A stretch of DNA of 55,204 nucleotides from an uncultured Collinsella sp. (GCA_934654585.1 CAKUGF010000013.1:1-55204); one strand, 5' to 3'. Shown: positions 1-9,802, counted from the first letter of the stretch. The notes: generated by a model from the letters alone, not told the origin. Translations and numbers: made by a program.

Positions 1-56
<56 letters not shown>

Positions 57-64
57 ACGCAATT

Positions 65-92
65 AAAGCCACGTCTTCGGACGTGGCTTTTT
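65..92 (+). terminator. Rho-independent terminator after tRNA-Asp
   Basis: A perfect 10-bp stem (AAAGCCACGT / ACGTGGCTTT) closes a CTTCGG tetraloop-like loop and runs into a T tract. It sits 8 nt after the tRNA CCA, so it ends the tRNA transcript. Confidence 0.9.
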
Positions 93-97
93 GCGTT

Positions 98-397
98 TAA
101 TAGGACATTAATCCCATCGGTCTTTCATCTCAGGTCACATCGCCTCAATCTGTGGCAAAGCACAACTGATATATATGTTCAAACAAGGCGTTTGTTGCGC
201 AACACCTGTTTAATGGGGCAGGGGGTTAGGTTATACTAAGTTTCACTGTAGGCCGTTTTTGATGCAATCGACTTCAGGCGCGGCATCCAGTGGGCACCCG
301 ATTTGCTATTCGGTTGTCCTGGCGATCGTTTGGCGTCTCGGCGTAAGCTCGGCCCCGGAGCCCGTTCGAGCTGTTCCTATTCCTTGAAAGGGGAAAA
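98..397 (+). promoter_or_regulatory. Leader/promoter region of the Rrf2-glycosylase operon
   Basis: This is 300 bp without a convincing gene. It holds a perfect 12-bp palindrome TGTTGCGCAACA (193-204), which also occurs upstream of two zinc-ribbon protein genes in this window (9803 and 36785). A TATACT -10-like hexamer follows at 232-237. If that is the promoter, the leader to the ATG at 398 would be about 155 nt. A good ribosome binding site (AAAGGGG) precedes that ATG. Regulatory assignments are inference. Confidence 0.45.
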
Positions 398-883
398 ATG
401 GACATATCGAGAAAGACTGACTATGCCCTTCGCATGCTTGCGATGCTTGCCGAGGAGCCGGAGCGGCTGCTTTCTGTTCGCACTGCCGCCGAAGAGGTCA
501 ACGTGCCCTATTCGTTTGCGCGTTCGATCCAGCATGGTTTGGTCCAGGCGGGTATCGTTGAGAGCCTGCGCGGCGTCCATGGCGGCATGCGTCTAAAGGT
601 CAGCCCGGACGATGTCACCATTCGCCAGGTTGTCGAGGCCGTTCAGGGCCCCATGGTTATGAATGATTGCACCGCACCCGATGGCGACTGTGCGCGCATG
701 GGCACGTGCTGCTATCATCCCCTGTGGGCCGGAGCTCAAGCGCTGATGCGCGATTATCTCGATTCCGTTTCGCTGGGCGATATCGTCGCGTACCGTCAGT
801 TCCCGGCCGTTGATCCCAAATTCGCCGACCGCGATGCGTTTCCCGAGTACGCCTCCTGCGCGTGCGATTGCCGGGAGGAATAG
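398..883 (+). CDS. Rrf2-family transcriptional regulator
   Basis: 161 aa, the usual Rrf2 length. An N-terminal winged helix (MDISRKTDYALRMLAMLAEE) is followed by the wing segment VESLRGVHGGMRL. The cysteines around residues 90-106 (NDC, GDC, GTCC) form the cluster-ligand region of IscR/NsrR-type sensors. Extra cysteines at the C-terminus (CACDC) are unusual. Rrf2 proteins commonly bind an Fe-S cluster and sense redox, NO or iron state. It starts at ATG 398 behind AAAGGGG and lies 21 bp upstream of the MutY-like gene, so the two are probably co-transcribed. The ligand and target genes cannot be read from sequence. Confidence 0.88.
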   Translation: MDISRKTDYALRMLAMLAEEPERLLSVRTAAEEVNVPYSFARSIQHGLVQAGIVESLRGVHGGMRLKVSPDDVTIRQVVEAVQGPMVMNDCTAPDGDCARMGTCCYHPLWAGAQALMRDYLDSVSLGDIVAYRQFPAVDPKFADRDAFPEYASCACDCREE

Positions 884-904
884 CGCCGCATAAGGAGCAT
901 AGAT

Positions 905-1810
905 ATGATTCAGGACCCCTTTCGTTCGATGATTCGTTCGGAAGGGGTCCTGCGTTATCGCGACCTTCCGTGGCGACGCACGCGCGATCCGTACATTATT
1001 TGGCTTTCCGAGGTCATGCTCCAGCAAACACAGGTGCCGCGCGTGGAGACGCGCATGCCGGCATGGCTCGACCGCTTTCCGACTGTGCGGGCGCTTAGCA
1101 CAGCGGCGCCCTCGGATGTTTTGGACGCCTGGCAGGGCATGGGCTACAACCGACGCGCTCTAGCGCTCCACAGGGCCGCACAGCAGGTTGTAGAGGACTG
1201 GGGTGGGGAATTTCCACGCGAGACATGCGATTTGGTTTCCCTGCCCGGTATTGGGCCGGCGACGGCGCAGGGCATCCGATCGTTCGCGTTTGATCTTCCG
1301 GGCGTATATCTGGAGACCAACGTGCGCACGGTCTTTCTGCATCATTTCTTTCCCGATGTGCCGGCTGTTCCCGATCGCGAGCTGGTGCCACTGATTCAGG
1401 CGGCTTGTCCGGCTGCCCCCGGTGCAGCGGCGGACGAGGTCGCTCCCTTTGCCGTGCCCCAAGACGATGCCGATACACCGCGCGCGTGGTATTACGCGCT
1501 GCTGGATTACGGCGCGTATCTTAAAAAGACGCTGCCCAATCCGTCCAGGCGCTCGGCGAGCTATAGCCGTCAGTCCAAGTTTGAGGGCTCGCGCCGCCAA
1601 AAGCGCGCCCATATCGTGCGTATGCTGCTGGCTGCGCGTGATGGACAGCCGGCGGGTATTACGCTCGCCGATGCCGTGGCAGGCGTCAACGAGATGGAAA
1701 CGGCGGCGGGCCGCGTGCCGGTTGAGCGCGATGTGATTGCAAGCATTTTGGCCGATCTGGAACGTGAGGGCTTTTGCCGCGCTGAGGGCGACCGTTGGCT
1801 GAGCGTGTAG
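905..1810 (+). CDS. MutY-like HhH-GPD DNA glycosylase lacking the Fe-S cluster
   Basis: 301 aa, similar to adenine glycosylase MutY. It retains WLSEVMLQQTQV with the catalytic Glu (residue 36), and the helix-hairpin-helix LPGIGPATAQGI (about 113-124). Three departures are visible. The catalytic Asp of MutY/Nth is replaced by Glu (LETNVRTV, E137). The four C-terminal Fe-S cysteines are absent, and the segment instead reads LDYGAYLKKTLPNPSRRS. The C-terminal MutT-like 8-oxoG reader is replaced by a short, winged-helix-like tail. It is probably a separate HhH-GPD subfamily rather than canonical MutY, and its substrate is uncertain. ATG 905 follows AAGGAG, and the gene is cotranscribed with the Rrf2 regulator. 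Confidence 0.8.
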   Translation: MIQDPFRSMIRSEGVLRYRDLPWRRTRDPYIIWLSEVMLQQTQVPRVETRMPAWLDRFPTVRALSTAAPSDVLDAWQGMGYNRRALALHRAAQQVVEDWGGEFPRETCDLVSLPGIGPATAQGIRSFAFDLPGVYLETNVRTVFLHHFFPDVPAVPDRELVPLIQAACPAAPGAAADEVAPFAVPQDDADTPRAWYYALLDYGAYLKKTLPNPSRRSASYSRQSKFEGSRRQKRAHIVRMLLAARDGQPAGITLADAVAGVNEMETAAGRVPVERDVIASILADLEREGFCRAEGDRWLSV

Positions 1811-1924
1811 CCTGCTCGAATCTGGAAAACAGGATTGTAAGGTTTAGATTCTCGGCATGAGGGCATCTTAGATATAGGGTCGTCCGAAGCCTACGGACGG
1901 CACGTATCGAAGGGAAGTACACCT

Positions 1925-2464
1925 ATGGACTTTGAGAATTCCCAAACCAAGAAGAACCTCGAGGCCGCCTTTGCCGGCGAGTCGCAGGCGCACACCAAGT
2001 ATCGCTACTACGCATCCAAGGCCAAAAAGGACGGCTACGTCCAGATCTCGAATATCTTTGCCGAGACGGCGGGCAACGAGTCCGAGCACGCCAAGCTGTG
2101 GTTTAAGTATCTGCACGACGGCGCTGTTCCCGACACCCTGGACAACCTGCGCGATGCCGCCGCGGGTGAGAACTACGAGTGGACCACGATGTACGACGAG
2201 TTTGCCAAGACCGCCGAGGAGGAGGGCTTTGCCGAGATCGCCGAGAAGTTCCGCGGCGTCGGCGCTGTCGAGAAGGCCCACGAGGAGCGCTATAACAAGC
2301 TTGTCGAGCGCATTGAGTCGGGCGAGGTGTTTGAGCGCGAGGGCGTAAAGGTGTGGAAGTGCCTGAACTGCGGGCACCTGCATGTGGGTGCCGAGGCACC
2401 CGAGGTGTGCCCGGTGTGTAACCACCCCAAGGCGTACTTTGAGGAGCAGGTGGTGAACTACTAG
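1925..2464 (+). CDS. Rubrerythrin
   Basis: 179 aa. The ferritin-like four-helix domain has diiron ligands in two half-repeats ([10 protein letters not shown] and GNESEHAKL; then AEEEGF...EKAHEERY). It is followed by a rubredoxin-like C-terminal domain with two CxxC knuckles (CLNCGH, CPVCNHP). Rubrerythrin reduces hydrogen peroxide in the cytoplasm of anaerobes, with electrons arriving through the rubredoxin centre. It is apparently monocistronic: an AAGGGAAG Shine-Dalgarno precedes ATG 1925, and hairpin structures follow the stop codon. An Rrf2-type redox regulator lies two genes upstream, but no link is shown. Confidence 0.96.
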   Translation: MDFENSQTKKNLEAAFAGESQAHTKYRYYASKAKKDGYVQISNIFAETAGNESEHAKLWFKYLHDGAVPDTLDNLRDAAAGENYEWTTMYDEFAKTAEEEGFAEIAEKFRGVGAVEKAHEERYNKLVERIESGEVFEREGVKVWKCLNCGHLHVGAEAPEVCPVCNHPKAYFEEQVVNY

Positions 2465-2484
2465 CACCGATACGAACGTGGGCT

Positions 2485-2570
2485 GGGCCGGGAGGGCGGG
2501 ATTACCTTCCCTCCCCGCTCACGGCTCCGCAGGGTCGCGTTGAGGGAAGGTAATCCCGCCCTCCCGGCCC
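2485..2570. repeat. 29-bp perfect inverted repeat (hairpin) after rubrerythrin
   Basis: A perfect 29-bp arm pair (2485-2513 with 2542-2570) is separated by 28 bp. The arms begin GGGCCGGGAGGGCGGG. There is no T tract at its end, and a conventional terminator lies 50 bp further on. It is much longer than needed for termination, so it may be an intergenic repeat element. Confidence 0.8.
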
Positions 2571-2653
2571 GCTCCGGGTCGTTGCGTGCTCGCTACAGAA
2601 AAGCTGATATTAAAGTTTGTGTGCCGCCCCTTTTGGGGCGGCACATTTTGTAT
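2571..2653 (+). repeat. Direct repeat copy 1 with terminator (stem 2621-2644)
   Basis: The segment shares a core (CGTGCTCGCT, then AAAAGCTGAT, then GTTTGTGTGCCGCCCC) with 3447-3537 on the other side of the membrane-protein gene. It ends in a 10-bp terminator stem GTGCCGCCCC-TTTT-GGGGCGGCAC. The matched sequence extends well beyond the terminator stem, so the similarity is not due to hairpin constraint alone. Confidence 0.75.
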
Positions 2654-2796
2654 GGGGGGATTGGGTTGCGGCCGTTTGGTTGATGGTTTGGTTATTTGGT
2701 TGGCGGGGTTTGCTCTGGGTTGGGGCGGCGCCGTTGTTTAGGGGGTACACTGGGTAGCGGCGTTTTGGTTTGCTGCCTGATATGGGGTGTTTTTGT

Positions 2797-3429
2797 ATGG
2801 GTAAGAAGTCTCGGGCTCGGGCTGCGGCGGCGGGGACTCGTCGTGATCCTCATCGCGTGGTGGATGAGAGCGGTAAGGGCGCGCGTGCCGATAAGGAGAA
2901 GAAGGTTGGTGCGCATGCTCACCCTGAGTGGGCGCCGCATCTCAACTCCGCTAGCGAGGACTTGACTGCAAAGCTATTCACTATGGTCGAGGTTATCTTG
3001 GGCGTGGTGCCTGTGGTGGTCATCGGCTTGTTCCTGGCTTCGAAGGATGCCGCGAGTGTTGATAAGCTCACCGAGGTCTTTTCGCAAGACCCCTCGATGG
3101 TGGTCACGTTTATTTCTGCGTGCTTGCAGCCGTTTGTGGCATATATGCTGCATATGGTCTACCGCAAATACTGCGAGGGCGATGCTGGTTTTGTCGCCGG
3201 CAACCTGATCGGTCTTTTGTGCTCCGAGATCCTGCTGCTCAATATCCCGGGCGTCATCGGTATGGGCATCTTGTTGTGGCGTGTTTGGCGCAACGTCGCC
3301 CCGCACTTCGAGAGCTGGCTGTTTGAACGCCGCGTTGCGGGCGTGCTGGCCGACATTGCCGGTTCGCTCGTGATCCTGGCCCTGGCGTTTATGTGTGCCA
3401 CCGCCGCCCGAGGCCTTGCGGGCATGTAA
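2797..3429 (+). CDS. Conserved membrane protein of unknown function
   Basis: 210 aa from ATG 2797 (MGKKSRARAAAAG). In-frame codons upstream of this ATG give an unlikely extension. The basic, disordered N-terminus (about 1-55) is followed by roughly four hydrophobic segments: VEVILGVVPVVVIGLFLA, VTFISACLQPFVAYMLHM, NLIGLLCSEILLLNIPGV and AGSLVILALAFMCATAA. I do not recognise the family. It stands alone between rubrerythrin and a long palindromic element. Nearly identical terminator-bearing segments flank it on both sides, suggesting local duplication or movement as a unit. Confidence 0.7.
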   Translation: MGKKSRARAAAAGTRRDPHRVVDESGKGARADKEKKVGAHAHPEWAPHLNSASEDLTAKLFTMVEVILGVVPVVVIGLFLASKDAASVDKLTEVFSQDPSMVVTFISACLQPFVAYMLHMVYRKYCEGDAGFVAGNLIGLLCSEILLLNIPGVIGMGILLWRVWRNVAPHFESWLFERRVAGVLADIAGSLVILALAFMCATAARGLAGM

Positions 3430-3446
3430 ATCAACTTCCCCGCCCC

Positions 3447-3537
3447 GCTCTCCGGCATCGGGTTGCCGCGTGCTCGCTGCGGAAAAGCTGATAAGAAGTT
3501 TGTGTGCCGCCCCTTTTGGGGCGGCACGTTTTGTATG
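3447..3537 (+). repeat. Direct repeat copy 2 with terminator (stem 3504-3527)
   Basis: Second copy of the segment at 2571-2653, with the same order of blocks: CGTGCTCGCT, GAAAAGCTGAT, AAGTTTGTGTGCCGCCCC, then the GGGGCGGCAC arm and TTTTGTATGG. It provides the terminator of the membrane-protein gene. Confidence 0.75.
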
Positions 3538-3539
3538 GA

Positions 3540-3743
3540 TGGACAGTTAGTTCAGATACGTATAAAACAAACCCCTCAAATAGCATTCGGGCGCTTCGTC
3601 TGGCGCTATTTTGTCCTCAAAACGGGCGTTTAAAGCCCAAAACCAAGCACCTCAGGTCATCTAAAGTCGTCCAACAAGCCTCCGAGGGCTCCAAACCCAG
3701 CTATTGAGCCGCTCGAATTATACGTATCTGAACTAACTGTCCA
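3540..3743. repeat. 204-bp palindromic element with 26-bp perfect terminal inverted repeats
   Basis: Positions 3540-3565 and 3718-3743 are perfect reverse complements (outer end TGGACAGTTAGTTCAG). The interior continues as an imperfect palindrome: CCCCTCAAATAGC on the left against GCTATTGAGCCGC on the right. No credible ORF lies inside. The architecture matches the element at 31629-31808, although the sequences differ. It could be a MITE-like non-autonomous element or the gene of a long structured RNA. Confidence 0.75.
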
Positions 3744-4023
3744 GGCGACTCTGTTCGGGGCGGTGTGCCGTGCTTGAGGTCCCGGTCTTCACAATTTTCG
3801 TCAAGCTTTTGGTTAGATTTTGGTCAGTTGGCGCGATGGAGGAGGGGCAAAAGATCGCAATCGAAAAAAGCTCAAAGAAAGTGCTGGTAGGGGAGTTGTT
3901 GAGCTTTTCGACAGCTTTCTGTCCGAAGAATCTTTGCAGGTATTGCCGCAGATGATGTTGTCGCGGTTGCAACGGTGCGGGATGCTGGCTCCAAGCGTCG
4001 AATACTCCAGTTGGGAGGCCGGT
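3744..4023 (+). promoter_or_regulatory. Upstream region with two 11-bp-spaced TTTTGGTYAG repeats
   Basis: The region contains CGTCAAGC then TTTTGGTTAGA and TTTTGGTCAGT (3799-3830), repeats in phase at 11 bp. A closely similar block at 34371-34411 precedes the AbiEi-like gene. Downstream, up to 4023, the DNA is open in frame with the next gene, but it has no plausible start or ribosome site before 4024. I treat it as leader or decayed coding sequence. Confidence 0.4.
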
Positions 4024-4476
4024 ATGGATCTGTTTCTAGAGACCCCGCAGCAGCAAGCCGAGCGTATCTTGCGTCAGCAGCAACGGCTTATGGAGATGCA
4101 ATCGCAGGGGGCGCCTGCTCAGATTTTCGCGCAGAGCGCCACACCCGCAGCTGCTCCTGCGGCCGCTTTGGGGCGCGAGTCGGCCCGTGGCAACGAGCCG
4201 GCATCCGAGGCCTATTCCGTCCAGCAAGATACGTATGCGAAAGAGCTCGCGTTCGACAAACATCGTGCCCGTCGCCGTCGCCTGGGGCAGCGCCTACGTA
4301 CGCTGGCGATGATCGTGCTCATTCCACTGGGGCTCGCGGCGATTTTCTTGGTGTCGTATGCCCTCACGTGCATCCTCAACGGCGCTTCGCCTAGTGAGGT
4401 GCTCCAACATCTGTCGGCCCTCGGTCAGCGCCTGGGTGACGTCATGGCAACCATCCGCGCTGGCTGGGGGAGCTAG
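4024..4476 (+). CDS. Small single-pass membrane protein, unknown function
   Basis: 150 aa from ATG 4024, preceded by TTGGGAGGCC. The N-terminus is Gln-rich and helical (TPQQQAERILRQQQRLMEMQ), followed by an Ala/Pro-rich linker, a basic stretch (HRARRRRLGQRLR) and one transmembrane helix (MIVLIPLGLAAIFLVSYAL, about 97-115). A short C-terminal amphipathic tail follows. The positive-inside rule puts the long N-terminal part in the cytoplasm. The reading frame is open about 200 bp further upstream, so a longer product cannot be excluded. No family is recognised. Confidence 0.55.
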   Translation: MDLFLETPQQQAERILRQQQRLMEMQSQGAPAQIFAQSATPAAAPAAALGRESARGNEPASEAYSVQQDTYAKELAFDKHRARRRRLGQRLRTLAMIVLIPLGLAAIFLVSYALTCILNGASPSEVLQHLSALGQRLGDVMATIRAGWGS

Positions 4477-4565
4477 TACCTGCCACACAGACTTTCTCGG
4501 TAATAGGGAATTTCGTTTCAAACAGGAATCTTTCCTCCTGTGGGTTTAGCTAGACAACTAAATAG

Positions 4566-4586
4566 TATTATTGAAGATGAATAATA
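4566..4586. promoter_or_regulatory. Palindrome TATTATT-N7-AATAATA upstream of the NTase/HTH pair
   Basis: A perfect 7-bp inverted repeat lies 12 bp upstream of the ATG at 4599, in the expected promoter region. It suits autoregulation by the downstream HTH protein. The operator role is inferred from position and symmetry only. Confidence 0.5.
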
Positions 4587-4598
4587 ATAGGATATGCC

Positions 4599-5129
4599 AT
4601 GTATAAGCAGGATTTACAGAACACTCTTTTGGGCATCGACGAGGAGGCGAATCTGGAATTAGGACCAAGAGAGGAGGGGCCGAGCGTTGTGCTGGTGGGA
4701 GGAAGCGCCTTCATACTAAACGACGTGACGAATCGCTCCGTCACACACGACATTGATGTGTATGAAGCGGATAGGTGTCTTCGTGGGATCATAGCCCGCT
4801 ATCCCGAAGTGAATGGCATGGCAGTGGCATATTGCAATCAGATGCCATTCAATTACGAAGACCGTTTGATTCCCTTGGAAATTGGAGCGCGCTTCATAAG
4901 ATATTTCACGCCGTCGCTGGAGGATTTGGCGGTCATGAAGTTATACGCCTACCGCCCAAACGACATCGTTGGTCTTCATAGCAAGGCATTTATCGATCGA
5001 ATTGACTGGGACTTGCTCGAACGGCTTATCTTCGATGAGGATGAGGCGCTGGCGTCGTCGCCTTCTGAGCGGAGTTATCAAGAGATGGTCTGTGCGTACG
5101 GGCAGTACAAAAAGGAGGCGCGCGGTTGA
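4599..5129 (+). CDS. DUF6036-like nucleotidyltransferase, putative toxin of a TA-like pair
   Basis: 176 aa. The minimal nucleotidyltransferase signature is present: VVLVGGSAF (G34-G35-S36) and THDIDVYE (D51, D53). A likely third carboxylate is in IPLEIGARF (E94), and the downstream segment TPSLEDLAVMKLYAY is typical of AbiEii/DUF6036-type enzymes. Related NTases act as toxins by adding nucleotides to tRNA or protein. The stop codon overlaps the TTG start of the HTH gene by 4 bp, indicating translational coupling. The pair is visibly more A/T-rich than its neighbours, which suggests acquisition. Toxicity is inferred; a housekeeping or antibiotic-modifying NTase is possible. Confidence 0.65.
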   Translation: MYKQDLQNTLLGIDEEANLELGPREEGPSVVLVGGSAFILNDVTNRSVTHDIDVYEADRCLRGIIARYPEVNGMAVAYCNQMPFNYEDRLIPLEIGARFIRYFTPSLEDLAVMKLYAYRPNDIVGLHSKAFIDRIDWDLLERLIFDEDEALASSPSERSYQEMVCAYGQYKKEARG

Positions 5130-5689
5130 ATCTGACTTTTGAGGGGTTCCTGAAAGGCTATTGTCGGGAATTGTCCGGACAGCAGTCTTTGAGCTTTAGA
5201 AAATTGGTTGACCAGGCAAAAGCTGCCGAGCCACGCGTGGCAGAGCCTCTGTTTTTGCTTGCGCTGGCGCAGGGGAAAGCGGACTACGTTTTAAAGTTGT
5301 CCCAGAGTTCGTGGATGGAGAAGGACTACCAGTATGTCTTGTCCCTATTCGATCGCGCCGGCGATTTACCGGCGTTGTGCACCGATGAGAAACTGCCCAA
5401 TCGATACGCAAACGTTTGGCGTGCGTATAGAGGGGTGAAAGAAAGGCCGGCAGCAGACAGAAGGGTTAACGCTCTGATGCGAAAAAGGACGTTGGATGCT
5501 TTAAGAGAATCGGGCGTGACGCGCTATGGGCTCTGCCGCGATCTGCGTCTGAACAAAGGCAATGTGTACGCATATCTGTCTGGAGACGACTCTAAGGTGA
5601 GCAGGGAGACGGCGAGGCGCATTATGGCCTATGCGGAAAAGGCGAGCGCGAACAAAGGCGTCGAGAGCTCTCTGCGTGTGGCGGGGTAA
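5126..5689 (+). CDS. HTH-domain partner of the nucleotidyltransferase, putative antitoxin
   Basis: 187 aa, starting at TTG 5126 behind AAGGAGG. Residues 1-115 are helical with no recognised fold. The C-terminal part (about 118-175) reads as an XRE-like helix-turn-helix: LDALRESGVTRYGLCRDLRL, then NKGNVYAYLSG, then SRETARRIMAYAE. The order (enzyme first, DNA-binding partner second, HTH at the C-terminus) is the reverse of classical AbiE, where the wHTH AbiEi precedes AbiEii. The palindrome at 4566-4586 is a candidate autoregulatory site. Confidence 0.6.
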   Translation: MNLTFEGFLKGYCRELSGQQSLSFRKLVDQAKAAEPRVAEPLFLLALAQGKADYVLKLSQSSWMEKDYQYVLSLFDRAGDLPALCTDEKLPNRYANVWRAYRGVKERPAADRRVNALMRKRTLDALRESGVTRYGLCRDLRLNKGNVYAYLSGDDSKVSRETARRIMAYAEKASANKGVESSLRVAG

Positions 5690-5740
5690 GATTGATCGCG
5701 GTTTTGATTGGTGCTCGATTGGGTTTGTTGGGCGGAATGT

Positions 5741-7096
5741 ATGTCTGCTATTGATATTGCGCTTGTTGTGATCGCCTTGGTGGCGGTGGGGGTCGCCGTG
5801 GTCTGCGCGCTACAGCTTAAGAGCCTTCGTGCCGAGCTGCGGGAACGTGACGACAACGGTGCGGAGACGCTGGCGGCGCTTGAGCAAGCCAACAATGCGC
5901 TCGACGCCCTTAATGTGGCGTTGGCAGAAACCCGGCGCACGGCAAATGCCATCGCGCAGCAGCAGACGACCGATGCGGCGGTGGAGCAGCAGCGCTACCT
6001 GACCATTGCACGCGAGTTTTCGCAGGCAGGCGACCGCATGGACGACCTGCGTCGCGAGACGGCCCAGCAGCTTGGCGCCAACCGCGAGGGCATCGAGCAT
6101 CGCCTGGACAAGGTGCGCGAGACGGTCGATGCCCAGCTGGGTGCCATCCGCAAGGACAACAACGTGCAGCTCGACCAGATGCGCGCGACGGTTGACGAGA
6201 AGCTCTCCCGCACGCTCAACGATCGCCTTTCGGCATCGTTTAAGCAGGTGAGTGACCAGCTCGAGGCCGTGTACAAGGGCTTGGGCGACATGCAGTCCAT
6301 AGCCACCGGTGTGGGCGATCTTAAGCGCGTGCTGGGCAATGTAAAGGCACGCGGCATTTTGGGCGAGGTGCAGCTGGGCGCGATCCTGGCAGACATCCTC
6401 ACGCCCGACCAGTACCTGGAAAACGTTGCCACCAAGCCCGGTGCCTCGGAGCGCGTGGAGTTTGCCGTCAAGCTGCCAGTTGACGAGGGCGATCCCGTGC
6501 TGCTGCCGATCGACTCTAAGTTCCCGGGTGATGCGTACGAGCACCTGCTCGACGCGCAGGAGTTGGGCGATGCCGATGCCGTGGCGGCCGCGCGCAAGAC
6601 GCTCGATATGATGGTCAAACGCGAGGCCAAAGACATCTGCGAAAAGTACCTGAGTGTGCCTGCGACGACCAACTTTGGCATCCTGTTCGTGCCGTTTGAG
6701 GGCCTGTATGCCGAGATCGTCAGCCGCCCCGGCCTTATCGAGACCTTAGGCCGCGACTATCACGTCAACGTGGCCGGCCCCAGCACCATGGCGGCCATAC
6801 TCAACAGCCTGCAGATGAGCTATCAGACGTTTAAGCTGCAAAAACGCACCGACGACGTGTTGCGCGTGCTCTCCGCCGTCAAGGCCGAGCTACCGCGGTA
6901 CCAAAAGGCCCTACGCCGCGCCCAGCAGCAGATCGAGACCGCGGGCAAAACGGTCGAGGGCATTATCACCACGCGCACCAACGTTATGGAACGTAAGCTC
7001 AAGGACATTGATGCGCTGGAGGATACCGACCAGGCCGACGAGATCTTGGGACTCACGTCCGCAGGCCTGCTCGCAGATCAAGAAGACGAGGACTAA
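5741..7096 (+). CDS. rmuC: DNA recombination protein RmuC
   Basis: 451 aa from ATG 5741 (MSAIDIALVVIALVAVGVAV). Upstream in-frame codons lack a ribosome site, whereas GGCGGA lies 4 nt before this ATG. The N-terminal membrane anchor is followed by a long Gln/Glu-rich coiled coil (about 30-190) and the RmuC domain (about 200-400), with LGNVKARGILGEVQL, DSKFPGDAYEHLL and TNFGILFVPFEGLYAEI. RmuC limits sequence inversions at short inverted repeats and has a nuclease-like fold. That is notable beside so many palindromic elements. A strong terminator follows. Confidence 0.95.
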   Translation: MSAIDIALVVIALVAVGVAVVCALQLKSLRAELRERDDNGAETLAALEQANNALDALNVALAETRRTANAIAQQQTTDAAVEQQRYLTIAREFSQAGDRMDDLRRETAQQLGANREGIEHRLDKVRETVDAQLGAIRKDNNVQLDQMRATVDEKLSRTLNDRLSASFKQVSDQLEAVYKGLGDMQSIATGVGDLKRVLGNVKARGILGEVQLGAILADILTPDQYLENVATKPGASERVEFAVKLPVDEGDPVLLPIDSKFPGDAYEHLLDAQELGDADAVAAARKTLDMMVKREAKDICEKYLSVPATTNFGILFVPFEGLYAEIVSRPGLIETLGRDYHVNVAGPSTMAAILNSLQMSYQTFKLQKRTDDVLRVLSAVKAELPRYQKALRRAQQQIETAGKTVEGIITTRTNVMERKLKDIDALEDTDQADEILGLTSAGLLADQEDED

Positions 7097-7106
7097 CTAC
7101 AGCAAG

Positions 7107-7148
7107 GCGGCGGGGCGCCATCGCGGATGCGGGCGCCCCGCCGCTTTT
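7107..7148 (+). terminator. Terminator after rmuC
   Basis: A perfect 13-bp GC stem GCGGCGGGGCGCC / GGCGCCCCGCCGC is followed by TTTT, 11 nt after the rmuC stop. Confidence 0.9.
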
Positions 7149-7223
7149 CGCATCGCACTTGCCTGGAGTATGCTCCAATGTGCAACAATGGCTGTTCGAC
7201 CTGCCAGATGCGAAAGGAAGCCC

Positions 7224-9026
<1,803 letters not shown>

Positions 9027-9097
9027 AGGTCCCGGACGTGGGACAATCGTGGACATAAGTTTGTTGTGCCGTTGAGCTGTTGAGCCGAGGAGTCGTT

Positions 9098-9763
9098 ATG
9101 CCACGCGAGACCAATGCCGCCAAGCGCGAGCGCGCCATCGAGGTGTGCGAGCGCCTCAACCGTCGCTATGGCCCGGTCGAGTGCTTCTTGGACCACGAGA
9201 ATCCTTTCCGCTTGCTGATTGCCGTGCTGCTCTCGGCGCAAACGACCGATGCACAGGTCAACAAAGTGACGCCGCAGCTGTTTGCCCAGTGGCCCACGCC
9301 CGAGGCCATGGCCGGGGCGAGTGTTGCCGACGTGGCGGACACGATCAAGTCGCTTGGCTTCTATAAGAGCAAGGCCAAGCATGCCGTGGAGGCGGCGCAG
9401 ATGATCGTCGCCGACTACGGCGGCGAGGTGCCGGCGGACATGAAGGAGCTCGTCAAGCTGCCGGGCGTAGGGCGCAAGACCGCGAACATTGTGCTCAACG
9501 TGGGGTTTGGCATCGTGGAGGGCATCGCGGTGGACACGCACGTCAACCGCATCGCGCACCGCCTGATGTTGAGTCCCAAGACGCACGCCAAGGAGCCGCT
9601 CAAGACCGAGCAGGACCTGCTCAAGATTTTGCCGCACGAATATTGGAAGTCGGTCAACCACCAGTGGATTACCTTTGGTCGCGAGATCTGCGACGCCCGC
9701 AAGCCTAAGTGCGACGAGTGCCCGCTGGCGGATTTGTGCCCCAGCGTGCGCGTGACGGGGTAG
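9098..9763 (+). CDS. nth: Endonuclease III
   Basis: 221 aa from ATG 9098 (MPRETNAAKRER) behind CGAGGAG. The HhH is LPGVGRKTANIVL with the catalytic Lys, and the catalytic Asp is in VAVDTHVNRIAHRL. The [4Fe-4S] ligands occur in the canonical spacing C-x6-C-x2-C-x5-C (ICDARKPKCDECPLADLC). It is a bifunctional DNA glycosylase/AP lyase for oxidised pyrimidines in base excision repair. It is a useful contrast with the HhH-GPD protein at 905-1810, which has lost both the Asp and the cluster. Confidence 0.97.
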   Translation: MPRETNAAKRERAIEVCERLNRRYGPVECFLDHENPFRLLIAVLLSAQTTDAQVNKVTPQLFAQWPTPEAMAGASVADVADTIKSLGFYKSKAKHAVEAAQMIVADYGGEVPADMKELVKLPGVGRKTANIVLNVGFGIVEGIAVDTHVNRIAHRLMLSPKTHAKEPLKTEQDLLKILPHEYWKSVNHQWITFGREICDARKPKCDECPLADLCPSVRVTG

Positions 9764-9802
9764 GGCTCGACGCGTTTTGCCGGCGCCCGGGGCCGTTGCC
9801 AA

